Assembly (NCBI GenBank): GCA_023212725.1
Contig: JALBYF010000005.1
Span: 186,001 to 250,000, forward strand
Length of the DNA stretch: 64,000 nt
DNA from: Tranzscheliella williamsii
Lineage: Eukaryota; Basidiomycota; Ustilaginomycetes; Ustilaginales; Ustilaginaceae
Reading direction: 5' to 3'
The translations under genes were made by a program, and so were the position numbers. This document shows, piece after piece, positions 9,765-21,700 of the stretch; within the stretch, counting starts at the first letter, position 1, and each line of letters starts with the position of its first letter. The notes below the pieces were generated by a model, which saw only the letters and a program-made list of their open reading frames with translations, was not told where the DNA came from and did not search any database.

Positions 9765-12384
9765 ATGCGCGAGTCCACTCTACGTCTCAAATGGCTTCAG
9801 AGGGCGTCTGTGCCTCAACCTGCACCGGCCAGCTTACTCCCGCCCCACGTATCCAGCTCTCCAACCGGCCCTTCGCCCAGAGCTGCTGCTGCTGCGTCAG
9901 CATTGCGCCGCCGCGGCGTCGTCCCCGCCCATGATGCGCTAAGGTGAGTATTCTAGATGGCTGCTTGTGTCTTGGATCGTGGGCTTACCCTTCTGCTGTG
10001 CTCTTGCTGACAGGTACATCGGCGTCAGGACGTATTTCACCCGCCTTGCCAAGCCCACGCTACCACCCGCCGCCGTGTCACACCCAGCAGGCTTGCGTGT
10101 TCTTGCTCGGCCCATCGATAGCAGAGCGACCACAGCGCATGCCCTCAGCAAGCCACCAAGCATCATAGCGGCCTCTGTCCGGCTCTTTCATGCTTCCTCG
10201 GCTCAGCATGTCGCAGACGACGAGCGGAAACCGCCAGCGCCTGATGCTGAGCCGTCAGAGGCCACATCCCGACCCGATCCGAGCAGCTCGCGTCCCAGCG
10301 ACCCAAACAGCCCCCGGCCCGAGCCAGTAGCAAAGCCCAAGCGCTCCTCCGAGACGCAGCTAGCGGGGCAGGAGCTCACCAGAGCCGAACGCGCATACCA
10401 GCACTTTGCCAACTACCCGAGCTCCCTCCGCAGCCTTGCCGTGCGGGCGATGCCTGCTTCCCAAAGCAGCCAATTACGACTGCCTGCTCCCTCCGCCTCC
10501 CATCCATCCGAGCCTTGGCGCACCCGGCCTTCGAAAGAGGACCTCCTGCGCCTTGCCCAGGGATTCTGGACGCGGCTGCGCATCCACTTCAAGTGGTTCA
10601 CCATTCGCGGCTTTCGCCGTTTCAATGCCGACGACATCAGCGCCTTCTTCACTTTGGGCGGCGTCACCACCGCCATCTTTATCATCGTTGGAACGACCAC
10701 CTTTTTCTCGCTCGTCTTCGCCGCTCTCAACGCATTAAATCTTCAGGAGTGGATAGCCCGGAAGATTGCCGACTACCTTACCGCCGAGACGGGCGTCACC
10801 GTAGTTTTTGAGAGCGCCATCGTCCCCAAGTGGAAGGAGAGCAAGATCAGCTTCAAAAACGTCTTTATCTCCAGGCGAGTCCATGGCGACGTGGACAGCT
10901 TGTTGCAAGAGAGGAAACGCAAGGCCAAGGCTGGCGGCTGGGACCCGCCCAACAAGGTCAGGCGCAGAACGGCGGTCACAGCCGGCGACGGCATGGCGTG
11001 GGAAGGCACCCATCACGAAGAAGAAGAAGAGGTCGCCCCGCCCATGAGCGACGAAGCCCGCGGTGAGGATCTGGCCGAGGACGACTCGGTCAACACCAAC
11101 TACACCATGTTTGATCTGCAGGTCGACTCGATCGATGTCACGCTCAGCCTGCAGAGGTGGTTTGATGGCAAAGGCCTCATCCAAGACGCTGTCATCCGCG
11201 GAGTCAGGGGCATTGTCGACCGGCGCAACGTCTTTTGGGATCCCACCCGCCCGTACGATCCCAAGGCCGCCCGACGCGAGCCGAGCCATGGCGACTTTGA
11301 GCTCGAGTCGTTAAAGGTCGAGGACTTTCTTGTGACGGTCTATCAACCCAACAACTTCCGCGCCTTTAACTTTAGCATTTTCAGCGCCGATATCCCCAAG
11401 CTACGCAAGCAGTGGCTTTTCTACGACCTACTCAGTGCCGACTCGATCACCGGGCAGGTGGACGGCTGCCTATTCAGTCTGCACAAGCCGCAGAGCATCA
11501 GCAGGACCGTCGAGAAGGAGCGAGAGATGAGCGACACCAAGTGGAAGACCATGTCGCGGATGCGCATCGATGGCGTCAACTTTGACCACATCCAGAATCA
11601 GTCGGATCTGACCGGGCCCATCTCCTGGATCCTGTCTGGCAAGTTCGACGTGGTGGCCGACATTAAATTCCCCAGGGACTTGGACGAGGAGGCGGACATC
11701 AATACCATAATCATTGAGGTGCTAGATAATCTGACGGCCGCCTTGTCGGGCGAGCCGCATCGCGAGGATGACGATGAGCGGCCGATCCCGGGGCAGCATC
11801 GGCTGAGCGGGCCTGCGATCGAGGCGCCCGTCTCTGCCGTGGGGGCTACCGCCGAGCGGGTGCGCAAGGAGAGTGAGCAGGCACGGCGCGAGGGGCGCAC
11901 GCCGGCGGTGCGGCGGGGGGGCCAGGCGGACGAGAGCGGCGGTGGATGCAACGGGGAGGCGGCGCTGGCGATCCCGCCGCCGGCGGTGGTGATCGACATG
12001 GACGTGCGGTTCAAGGACATCAAGGCGGCAGTGCCGCTGTTTACCAAGGACATCAGCTACCGGACCAACGCGTTTGTCCGGCCGATCGTTGCGTTTATGA
12101 ATGCCAACCGGACGCTGATCCCGATCCGCTGCCGCGTCGTGATCGACCTGAGCGAGTTCGACGGCTCGCTCGACCTCGCCCAGACCGGCCTGCTGCCCGT
12201 GGTGTCGGACAAGATCTACGACGCGCTCGCCACCCACGTCGCCTCCCAGAACGCCGCGCACAAGCGCCTCCGCAACGTCAGCCTCTGGTCCCTCCAGCTC
12301 TCCGCCAACGCTGCCCGCGCCCTCGTCACCCTCCTCCGCGACACCCTCGCCCGCACCACCACCCCTTCCCCAACCCCCGCCTAG
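9765..12384 (+). CDS. MDM31: MDM31-family mitochondrial inner-membrane protein (two exons)
   Basis: I model exon 1 as 9765-9943 and exon 2 as 10014-12384 (849 residues), with a 70-bp GTGAGT...CTGACAG intron. The join restores phase (AG|G = Arg) and supplies an ATG, which the exon 2 frame lacks. The N-terminus is Arg/Ser/Ala-rich without acids (MRESTLRLKWLQRAS), like a mitochondrial presequence. A conserved core follows: FNADDISAFF, a hydrophobic segment (AIFIIVGTTTFFSLVF), then FESAIVPKWKESKISFKNVF, the hallmark of Mdm31/Mdm32. Yeast Mdm31 sits in the inner membrane and supports mitochondrial shape, mtDNA nucleoids and lipid homeostasis. The gene converges on the zinc-finger gene 200 bp downstream. 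Confidence 0.88.
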
Positions 12385-12585
12385 CCCCGTCCTGTACTCT
12401 AGTGTACTCTAGCCTGCCTGTGCAACACCGCCGCACGCCACACTCGCGGCAATCGCGCGATCACGTCACCTTTACAGCACGGCTATTGCATACAGCAGCG
12501 ACGGGAAGGTGGAATGGTACACAGCGCCTGGCGGCGGGCCTTTTGGCGGGGTCGGGGTGCGGGATAGAGGGGGTGGGGGAGGCGG

Positions 12586-14703
12586 CTACCAGCGGCGAGG
12601 GGCGGGGTTGAGGGGAGGGAGGGTGAGCTTGGCGTCGGGGGCGAGGGGGGCGCGGAGGGGGGTGAGCGACTTGCGGTCGAGCTCGGCCTGCTCGTCGGTG
12701 CGGTCGCGCGCGGACGAGATGGGCGGCAGCGAGCTGGGGTAGTTGGTGGACCGGTCCGAGCTGTACGGATGCTGGTATGCGGAGCTCGAGAGCGCCGAGC
12801 CATTGCCCATCAGCCGCCCGCGCGAGAGCGACGCCGTCGAGCCCACCGCACCAGTGCCGCTCAGCTTGTCCAGCGCCGACGCCGCAATGCCCTCAGGCAC
12901 CGAATACGAGCTCGTACTCGGGCTCGACTTGGGACTCTGCGACGACCGCGCCGACACCACCGCCGAGCCGGGCGCCGAAGCCGCCTGGACACCGCCCGCC
13001 AGCCGCGCCGACGAGGGAGAAGGTACTATGCTACCGCCCGTGCCTCCGTTCACTCGCTCTCGCTGGCTGCTACCCATCGATGTGCTTCTCCGATGATGGT
13101 CGATGCTGGGATCAATCTCATAGCGCCCAGGCGCGTGTTTCTCGTCCAGCCGCGCCAATGAACCCGCCGAGAGGCTCTCCGCCGTCGGTTTGGGAATTTC
13201 CAGCCGTAGATCCGGGTCCAGCGAGATCGAAGACGACCGCGTAGACGATTCTGCCGCTTCGCGCCTGACAGACGCATCCGTGGCGCGCGCGTACACGGCT
13301 CCGTACCGAGGATCGACCGATCCCACCGGACTCGATGCCCAGCCGGATGCATTGGATGCAGGTGCAAGAATACTGCCCCCATCTCGGCCGTACGGCGCGG
13401 GTGGCGCAGGTTCTCGGTAGCGCGGCTCCTGTGAAGCTTGCGTATGAGACAGCGACATTCGTGCCTGCTTGGCAAGCTGGGTTGTCCAACAATCAGCAGC
13501 CGTGTCGAAATGTCCGTTGTCGATCGCAGCGCCAGATAGGCTGCTCTGCCTATCGAGCCTCACATTGTCGACAGAGGATGGCGAGCTGCTCCTCTCATCA
13601 TCGAGGAACCCAGACCGGAGCGACTCGCGTCGGCTGCGGGGCATGCCAACCATTCTCTCGATTGTCTCTCCTTTCTTGCGGCCATGTTGGTCCTTGACTT
13701 CATGGACTACAGCGATAGCAGTGCCATCTTCTAGAGCACGTCGGCCGAGTTCGGCTTTCGCCTCAGCCTCTGCGTCCTTCGCATCAAGATCAATGTGATC
13801 AAGCTCGAGTTGAGCGGCAGCGTCGCGAGCTTGTACCGACTGGGACGCGCGACCCTTGGGATGGAGGATGTGTGTACGATAGTGCTGAAGACTGTTATCC
13901 TGCCGTGAGAACCTCGCTTTGCAGCCAGGAAATGTACACCGATAGGGCTTCTGCCCTGTGTGGATACGGTTGTGACGCGCAGCGTGTCCACTCGTCGAAA
14001 AGGTCTTGTCGCAACCAGGATGCTGGCAAGGGTACCGCTTCTTGCCACCAACAGTGACAGAACCTGTACTGCCATCCTTGGCCGTCCGCCCGGCAGCACC
14101 GCTAGCTCCGTTGATAGCCCCACTGCCCACATCGCCGTAGGGTGTGGTACGGTCGAGAAGATGCATGCTCTCCGAGCTATCGTCCGATGACCGTCGACTG
14201 TAATTGTCAGCGCTGAGAAAAGCGCCCGAAGGATCCCACTGCGCGGGGGAAAAAGAGGTTATAGCTGGCGACAAGGCCTCGCCGGAACGCAGATCAGCGC
14301 TCTGGGGAGACATGCGTGCCGGAGAAGCAGAGATAGGATTGCCCCTCAAGATATTGTGGACGGGTTGAACGGGATGGTGGGGGGAAGAATTGTCGGGCAC
14401 CTCGATGCGGGGGAGCCGAACGGGCCCGCCGAGGCTGGTGCTCTTTCCTGCTGATCTGTCGTGTGATGAGTCGACAGAGGTGGGAGGAGAAATGGAGGCG
14501 GTGGATCGATCGGCGCTTCGCAGTAGAGAATCTGTGGAGGATGTGTCGAAACTTGGCCTGTTCATAGTGTGGGGCGATTGCCGAAAATAATCCTGCGGAT
14601 AGTTTGAAACCGCTTGCGGACGATCAGTAGCTTGCGGTGGCGGAGCACGGTCGTTAAGTAAAGAAACGACGCCTCCAGCGGATGATAGAGAGAATGAACC
14701 CAT
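12586..14703 (-). CDS. NRG1-like C2H2 zinc-finger transcription factor
   Basis: A 705-residue intronless protein starting at the ATG at 14703. It has two adjacent C2H2 fingers: finger 1 with C226, C231, H244, H248 (core CDKTFSTSGHAARHNRIHTG) and finger 2 with C256, C261, H274, H278 (core CKARFSRQDNSLQHYRTH). The TSGH-x-ARHNRIHTG plus FSRQDN-x-x-QHYRTH combination is typical of the Nrg1/Nrg2 group of fungal repressors, which act on glucose-repressed, filamentation and stress genes. Everything else is Ser/Pro-rich, disordered sequence. Naming as NRG1-like is family inference; target genes are unknown. The 4 kb upstream is gene-free, consistent with an extended promoter or long 5' leader. Confidence 0.75.
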   Translation of the reverse strand: MGSFSLSSAGGVVSLLNDRAPPPQATDRPQAVSNYPQDYFRQSPHTMNRPSFDTSSTDSLLRSADRSTASISPPTSVDSSHDRSAGKSTSLGGPVRLPRIEVPDNSSPHHPVQPVHNILRGNPISASPARMSPQSADLRSGEALSPAITSFSPAQWDPSGAFLSADNYSRRSSDDSSESMHLLDRTTPYGDVGSGAINGASGAAGRTAKDGSTGSVTVGGKKRYPCQHPGCDKTFSTSGHAARHNRIHTGQKPYRCTFPGCKARFSRQDNSLQHYRTHILHPKGRASQSVQARDAAAQLELDHIDLDAKDAEAEAKAELGRRALEDGTAIAVVHEVKDQHGRKKGETIERMVGMPRSRRESLRSGFLDDERSSSPSSVDNVRLDRQSSLSGAAIDNGHFDTAADCWTTQLAKQARMSLSHTQASQEPRYREPAPPAPYGRDGGSILAPASNASGWASSPVGSVDPRYGAVYARATDASVRREAAESSTRSSSISLDPDLRLEIPKPTAESLSAGSLARLDEKHAPGRYEIDPSIDHHRRSTSMGSSQRERVNGGTGGSIVPSPSSARLAGGVQAASAPGSAVVSARSSQSPKSSPSTSSYSVPEGIAASALDKLSGTGAVGSTASLSRGRLMGNGSALSSSAYQHPYSSDRSTNYPSSLPPISSARDRTDEQAELDRKSLTPLRAPLAPDAKLTLPPLNPAPRRW

Positions 14704-17700
14704 AAAGGGATGAAGACGAAGGAAACGTCGAGTCGTTTAGCTGGTCGATGCTACCTCTCTGAATGAATCGGTCGGACAGCGATAAACCCTTGCGTGCACT
14801 GACCGAAGATCAATACTGGGATTGGTTTTGTTAAAAAGCTAATGACAAGGGCTTGTGGACTCGTCTGTTTTTGTATACGTTCGCCGTGCTCTCTCTCAGT
14901 AAGAGAGATCGTATATAGAGCGGACTCCGTACTTAAATAGTCGCAGACCGACGCCGGGATCGCCTTGTATTGGCTGCCGTCTGCTGTTGACTGAGCTGGC
15001 GTTCAGAGCAGAGCCTTTGTAACAAGGACTTGTGAGATGATGATGATGATGGATCAGGATATAGAGGTAAGCAGTTGCATATCCAGTGAACGGGAAGCCT
15101 CAACTGGCGGGTAGGTCGGTATCTACAGGCCGAGTCGAAACGTTGAAGCGCAAGACCCAGAAGGATGATTCGCTCTCTAAGAGTCGATGAAGACAACAAC
15201 AGAGAACTATCAAGTGGTGAGGCGGTGGCGTCGATGCCGTTGTAGCGGATGTTGGAACGGCAGAGACGAGATAGACGTAAGTGGTAGCGAGTGTGAGCGT
15301 ACTGGAGCACGATCGTCACGGATGAAGATGTGTAAGAAAGTATTATGCAACGATGGCAATGTCAGAGAACAGAGTTAAGGGCAACGCCAGTGGGTAGCCT
15401 CGCGTGACGAAGCGGCTGGCCAGCGGAGCGTGGTTCTGCTGTCAGCAAGGCGATGGAAAGGTTCCTAAGTGGCGCTCTGACCGAAAGCCAGTCTGTCAGC
15501 CTGCAACAAGATGAGATATCCACTGGATCAAAAGAGTGTCGAACGGACACTAGCTCGGGTGGGGAGCTAGAGGACAAGAGGTCCGGCAGCCTGGTTGGGT
15601 CGACGTCGGTCACGCTGCGAGTAAGAGGCGAGGAAAAGTCGCAGGAAGGGCGCTGGGCGATGGCTTGGTTGTGCTGACGTGTGTGAGAAGAAGAGGAGAG
15701 AGAGCAGTGGTCATCAGCGGGAAGCGAAGCGGATTGCGCGGTGTCAAATCGATGGACGGAGAGAAAGCCAGGGTCCTGCGGCTTAGTCTTCGGGCAACAC
15801 CGCGCAGGAAGACTACCAATGGCAACGGGGATGCCTCTGGTTTGCAAAAAGCAAGAGAGCGGGCAGGTGCGAGGAGAGAGGAAAACGGAGCAAGAGGAGC
15901 GGTGGATGGAGAGAGACCGATGCTGCGATTGAGATTGACAGGGCGATCGGAAAGGACAGAGGAGGGAAGCGAGAAAAGAAGAAATCACAATCCCGATACC
16001 GAAGAGGGAAAGAAAACGACTCTTCAGTCGCAGTGTCAGTGTGAGTGCGAGTAATTCTGTCAACGGGCTCTCATGAATGAGGCCTTCGACTTTTGACAAT
16101 GCGAGCAGGGAAAAAGTGGGGCGAGGCAAGAGCCGTGCGGACAATCATACAGGGTTCGCGACCCAAATCTGGGACTTGAACCCCTGGAAGCTCGATTTTA
16201 GAGCCACCAAGCACCCGCAACAGCCGAAACCAATCACAGTCGGAAGCCACACCAAGCAATAAATGAACCTGGCGAGCGCTGCACAGCGCTGCACCCGCCC
16301 GCAGGAGAACAGCAGAGAATCGCTCTTCAAAGGGCGAAAAATCCACTCGGAAAACGACAGATCAGGGTCCTTACCCTGGAACGTACAAATCAACACTCAC
16401 ACTACTGGTGTGGCGCATTGAAAAGGTTGGGAACCGATGACACCCAGCCGTGTGGCCAAGTTTCAGCTCTGACAGCGCAGGCGCAGGGCCCAACTTCTTC
16501 GCTTCCATTCCACCACACTTGGGTAGTGATATTCCTCCTATTCCGAGCAACGCAATTCGAAATGCATATGTAGGCAATTCGTAATCTGATGCGGCTCGTT
16601 GCGCATTCAAAACCCGTCCCGGAATTTATTTTATCAAGCATGGAAAACAAACCAAAGTGAACCAATGATGTAGTCCTTAACCAACAAACACAGTCGGACA
16701 GCGGCAGCGTTTGATGCGTCATTCCGATCTCCAAATCGCAGGCATCATCCACTGTCTGACGCTCTCACTCCCACTGTAGCCGTTGGGTCGGCAGTCGAGC
16801 GGGTGTCAGAGGTTGGAACCGACGTCAGACTAGCTCGCACCGCAGCTGAACGACGTCAGCAATCTCCATGGTATGATGTAGTGGCAACCTCTCTCGAAGC
16901 GAACAAGGTTGACCGCGATCGGGCATGTCGAGTTCAATGATGGCTGCTCCAGCAGCAGAACATAGCGACGTACGCGGACATTCCTACGGTCAAATGGGCA
17001 GGGTATGCGATGGCGCAGGACGGGGCAACCTGCATCTGTTTCCCTTTTCCACGCATGACACAATAAGACCACGCTGCAATTCGAGGTGAGTTGCAGCCAG
17101 CACCAGCTATCCCCTTCTCGTGCGCTTTGCTTGGGTTTCTAGCAGGCGCAGCCGTGTCGTTTTTGAGTTTGTCGTAAGAAGTCTCGTCGTCCAAGTCCCT
17201 AGTGCGAACTGTACTCGCCCAAATGCACATGCTCGGCCAAATCGGGTGGCCTACCAGTTCGGATGAAACGCAATGCTGCCATACATTGTCACTTTTTAAG
17301 CCAACTAGCGTCATCCTTTTCCACTTTCGATCGCTAGGATCGGCGGTCGGCATGGCCCTGCGTGACTCTTGCGCTAAGAAATGTTTACGACTAATCAAAA
17401 GCCACTAGGAATTTTTTTCGTTGGAAGGCCCCTTGGTCAGGGCTAACAAAGGGCACAATCATGTAGTGCTGCCATGCTCTGCAAAGTCGCCAGATGACAA
17501 AGCACCACTGCGCCAACACCATCACATCGCGTGGCGAGGCTTATGAATCATACTTACATTGTTAATGGCAGCCGCAGCGGTTAAAAGCAGTTGTGCAGAG
17601 AAAAGCACGACAAACCTGCTGTGGCATCCCATGCTTGGAAAGCGGGCGACGGCATGAACGCACTGTCAGAGACAGGCGAATTGAAGCGCCGTGCAGGAAT

Positions 17701-18799
17701 ATTCTCACGGGGTCCGTTCGACGATGGCCTGTTAGGTGGGGTCACAGTTCGAGCACTTTCGACCAGCGACGTCGAGGCTCGCAGGGAAAAAGCTGGACCG
17801 ATCGTCGCGGTACGGCCAGGCGGGTGGGCCGACGATCGGAACGAGCAGCTGAGGTCTCGCTTCCGAATAACGCCATTGAAAACTGGGACCGTGCCATCAC
17901 CACACTCTTTATTCGCAGTTGATTGTATTCGCAGTTTACTGTATTTGTACTTTACTCACAGCTGTATTGGCAGGTTACTGCTGCTGCTCGGTCGCGGCCC
18001 GGAATCGAAAAGGAGCTCTGAATTCGGATTCCGACGAGCCTGGGTGGGAAGAACAGAGGCCTTTGCGCCAAGTGACGATGCGAGCCCTCCGTCTGGGTAG
18101 CCACGTCAGGTGTCGCTCCGCTCGGTCGACCGACCACGGCGGTACAGGCTTCGCAAACTAGGATGAGGGACGCTCCGACACTTGGTCTGCTGATGGCGGC
18201 GCGAAGTGCGGCAAAGACAAAAGCGCTGGATGTAGGCTCGATGGCAGCTCGCTGCTGCGTTTGCGGCTGCGCTCGAGACCCTCGTAGCAAACTCGCATCC
18301 CTCGCACCCTGCAGCGAAACCCACCGCATGCAGCCGCCCGCCGTTTCCCAGCACTCAGGGTCCACCAACCAGCCCTAAATTGCAAACCCCCACGTCCCGT
18401 CCCGTCCAAATATTCCCAGTGGCCAATGCCTTACAATGCGCATACGAGAACAGCCTGTGCGCACGCATCCCTCCGACAGAATATAGTTACGAGTGCCAAG
18501 CGGGGCGAGCAAGTAGGTACAGGCGAGTGCAGGATCAGCGTGACAGGTTAGGATCACTTTGGGATTACTTTGTGTGTTTTCAGACAGACATGGTGATCAG
18601 CGTCGGTAGCAACTATGCACGGTGAAGCGAAGCGGTGCCATACAGTAATATGAGAGCCGTTGATAACGAAAGATAGCCTCAGGCCGCATAGCCACTTGAG
18701 AATAGTAGACAGCACTGGGGAACGGCAGGGGTCGAAAAAGAGCGCATGAATCCTAGCTGCGACGCATCATCCAGCTTATTCGCCTCAGGAGATAAACAG
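14704..18799. promoter_or_regulatory. 4.1-kb gene-free region upstream of the NRG1-like gene
   Basis: The longest gap in the window, lying between the start of the zinc-finger gene (14703) and the 3' end of the IFH1-like gene (18800). On the minus strand, 15360-16140 is strongly pyrimidine-rich, giving a 260-codon Ser/Leu/Arg-rich frame that looks like leader sequence rather than a protein. A 169-codon plus-strand frame at 17591-18100 has no family signal. A B-box-like GGTTCAAGTCC (minus, about 16170) does not fold into a tRNA. Nothing else is identifiable; it probably carries the promoter and leader of the regulator. Confidence 0.4.
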
Positions 18800-21700
18800 C
18801 TAGATGTGAAGTTGCTCGCCCTCTTTTTCATCCAGATCATAGGTCAAGGCACCGCCAAAGATGCCTCCGAACAGCGGAGAATGGAGCGGAGTCTTGCACG
18901 CTGAAGAGGGGAGACCGCCGGATACGCCCATCGGGGCAGACATGTCAACAGGGTGACCGTTGCCATCCGCCTCGTTCTGCTCTCCGTCATGCGAAGCGTG
19001 CTGGTCAACATAGTTGTTCATAACTGTGGGCGCAACGTCGGCATGCTCGCCGCTTCGCCGCACAGCGATACTGTTGTGGGGATTGAGACCGGAGGAGGGT
19101 TGCAGAAGATCAGCCCTGTTGTGGGGATTAAGACCGGAGGAGGCTTGCAGAAGATCCTTTCCGGCTGCCGGCGGAAGCATAGGAGCAGGAGAACCCCGAG
19201 GTGTGGGTGTCGCATCGGTGATACGCATACGGGGAAAAGCGGAGGCGGGTGAGTCAATTTCCTCTCCACCCGCGCCAGAGCCGACGAGGCTTGCCGGTGG
19301 TAGTTGGGGAGTGGTGGGCATCGGTGAGTTCGAGGCTTCTCGGCCGTCTTCTACCGTGCCCACCGACCCCGTTTCGTCCGCCTCAGCCTGTGTGGCAATC
19401 AACGCGGCCCTTCGCAACCGCTTTTGTCGCTTCTCTCGACGGGTGATGCGGCCCGGTCCGGCACTGTTGTTCGATGCTACGCTACCGGTATCGCCCGCCA
19501 CCGATGCTGACCCCAGATGGAGATCACTAATTTGACCGAAAGAGGGCAGGGCTCCAGACACTCCAGCGCCCGAAGATGGTGGAGGGATTTCGCCGCCCCG
19601 GGTGGGGAAGAGAACGGGAGAAATAATGAAGGACCTTCTTCGGCTGGTGCTTCCGTCGCTGGCAACTACAGTATCGCCACTGGTACCTTGGTGGTGCTGG
19701 CGCAAAGGACTGATGGAAAACATCTCGGGATAGCGAACAGCATTCGAGCTTGAACGGAAAGGTGAGCTTGTTCGTTTGTTGGATGCCGAACCCTGAGAAC
19801 GTGTGAGAAGGAAGGTACCCAACGGCTGCTGCTGCTGAAAGGCATTCTGGGATTGAGCAGGCGAAGCTTGCGAGTCTCGGAAAGAGCCCATGGGGATCTT
19901 GTGCCATCTGGCGAACGCATTCAGATTGAGACCGGAATCAGTGGATGCACTTGCTCTCCGCGTTCCTCGCAACAGACTACGTTTCTTCTTGTTCTCCTCA
20001 TTTTTCTCGTCAACGCCCTCGCCAACTTCGCGGTCCGGCGAAGGTGACTTGGACAGTGTGCCACGAAAGATCATGTCAGCGTCCACAACGTCGTCGAGCT
20101 CCATGGGATCGACCTCGGCAGGCTCAGGCGAAGAGAGTGCCATCTCGCTGTACCCGTCGAGTGTAGACGCGGCGTCATTGTTCGAGGAGAAGCGTCGCAG
20201 ACGTTTCGAAGAGAGATCTTCCAGAACCGAGCTGCGCCGACCCGCGCTTCGTTTCTTTGCTAAGCCCTTCTTTTCCAAACTTCGTTTCCCAGAAAAAGGA
20301 GAAGGCGCTTTACGCGAACCATCGATGACCGCGCGGTGGACAGATTTTGCAGAGGTGGGCATGAAGCTTCCCATCTGGGGCTTAGCGCCAGCAGCCGAAC
20401 GGTGCTGCGCGGGGAGCAGAGGCGGAGGGTTCGTGATTTGTGATACTCCCCCGTTAGGCGCCTTGCCATTTGTTTCTTTCACCGATGTCGGTATTTGAAC
20501 GCCAGCTACAAGGGAGGCAGCTTCTTGGATCGTCACGCCAAGAGCCAAAGCAGCCGCTTTCAGAGTGCCTTCCGGGTCGCGAGCAAGGTCTTCTGTCGAG
20601 ATTGTGATCCCGACCTCTTTCGTGCTCTGCTCTAGATTGGGTTCTTCCGGTTTACTGTTGTCAGTAGAAAGAGAAGTAGACACAAAAGGATCCGAAAGAA
20701 AATGACCGTCGGTAATGGAAGGAGATGGGAGAGCACTGCCGTTGGCCGGGGAGAGTCTTCGCGAATTGGCAGCCATAGCGCGGGCCCGCCGAGCATTGCG
20801 GCCTCCTCTAGGCGCAACGGATCCGACAAGTAACCGAGGATAAGGCATGTCTTCATCTGGAAGTTCGTCGGTCGTATCGCCATCGTCGTTGGGTACCTGT
20901 AAGAGGCCGTTGCTGCCAGCAGTGCCTGAAGAAAGGCGGTTTCCACTACCGTCGAACTCCCAATCGGCACTGTCATCGTCGCTGTCATCAACAAATTCGA
21001 ACTCGCCGTCTGAGCCGAAAACAGCCTCGCCATCACCAGCGCGAGCATAGATGAGTCGCCCGTCTAGATCTTCGATAACAAGCAGAGGCATCTCCGGTTT
21101 GACGTCCACGGCGTTGTTATCTGCACCTGCTTCTGTATTGTTGATGGGTGTTGTTCCAATATGAGCAATAAGAGGAGCCTCGAGAACACCGCCTTCAAGG
21201 TCGCTGATATCACGGTCTTCTTCCGAATCGGTAGTAAATTCGTCGTCATCATGTGCGCCATTTAGAGCGTCTAAGTCGATCGAGTCGGAATCGCTTGAGG
21301 CTTCAAAGAAATCAGTGAAAGATGGCTCAGAGGAGGAATTGAAAGCCTCTTGCTCCTCGAACAGCTCGTCATCCATGAGGGGCAATCCAAACATGCGCAT
21401 CGTGTCGGGCGACATGGAGAGCAGGTCGGCATCGCCATCATCACTCTCGTCCTCCACATCAGCTTCGGCATCATCAGCATTAGAGCTATCGGCGTTGGAG
21501 ATGGATTTCGTATCCCCACCGGGACCGCTTATCGCAATGGAGCGGGCACGATGTTCTGTATCCCCACGACTGGCCCAATCGCGTTCGTTGCCGTGTCGCT
21601 TTGTATCCGAGGAGTCGCGGTGCTGTAGGCGAGACCGGGCTTTTGATTGCCTGTGAAGAGCATCACGAATAATGAAGCGTTCCTCCTCCTCCTCGGTATC

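Noticed and set aside
15362..16144. 260-codon minus-strand frame rich in Ser, Leu and Arg
   Set aside because: It follows from a long pyrimidine-rich tract upstream of the NRG1-like gene; there is no domain, and the opposite strand is also open in parts.
16140..16230. tRNA-like sequence on the minus strand with a B-box match (GGTTCAAGTCC)
   Set aside because: The flanking T-stem has two mismatches, no matching 5' acceptor strand lies upstream, and the putative anticodon loop lacks U33, so no cloverleaf can be drawn.
17591..18100. 169-codon plus-strand frame in the NRG1 upstream region
   Set aside because: Begins at a non-ATG codon, has no recognised domain, and several equal-sized frames overlap it.
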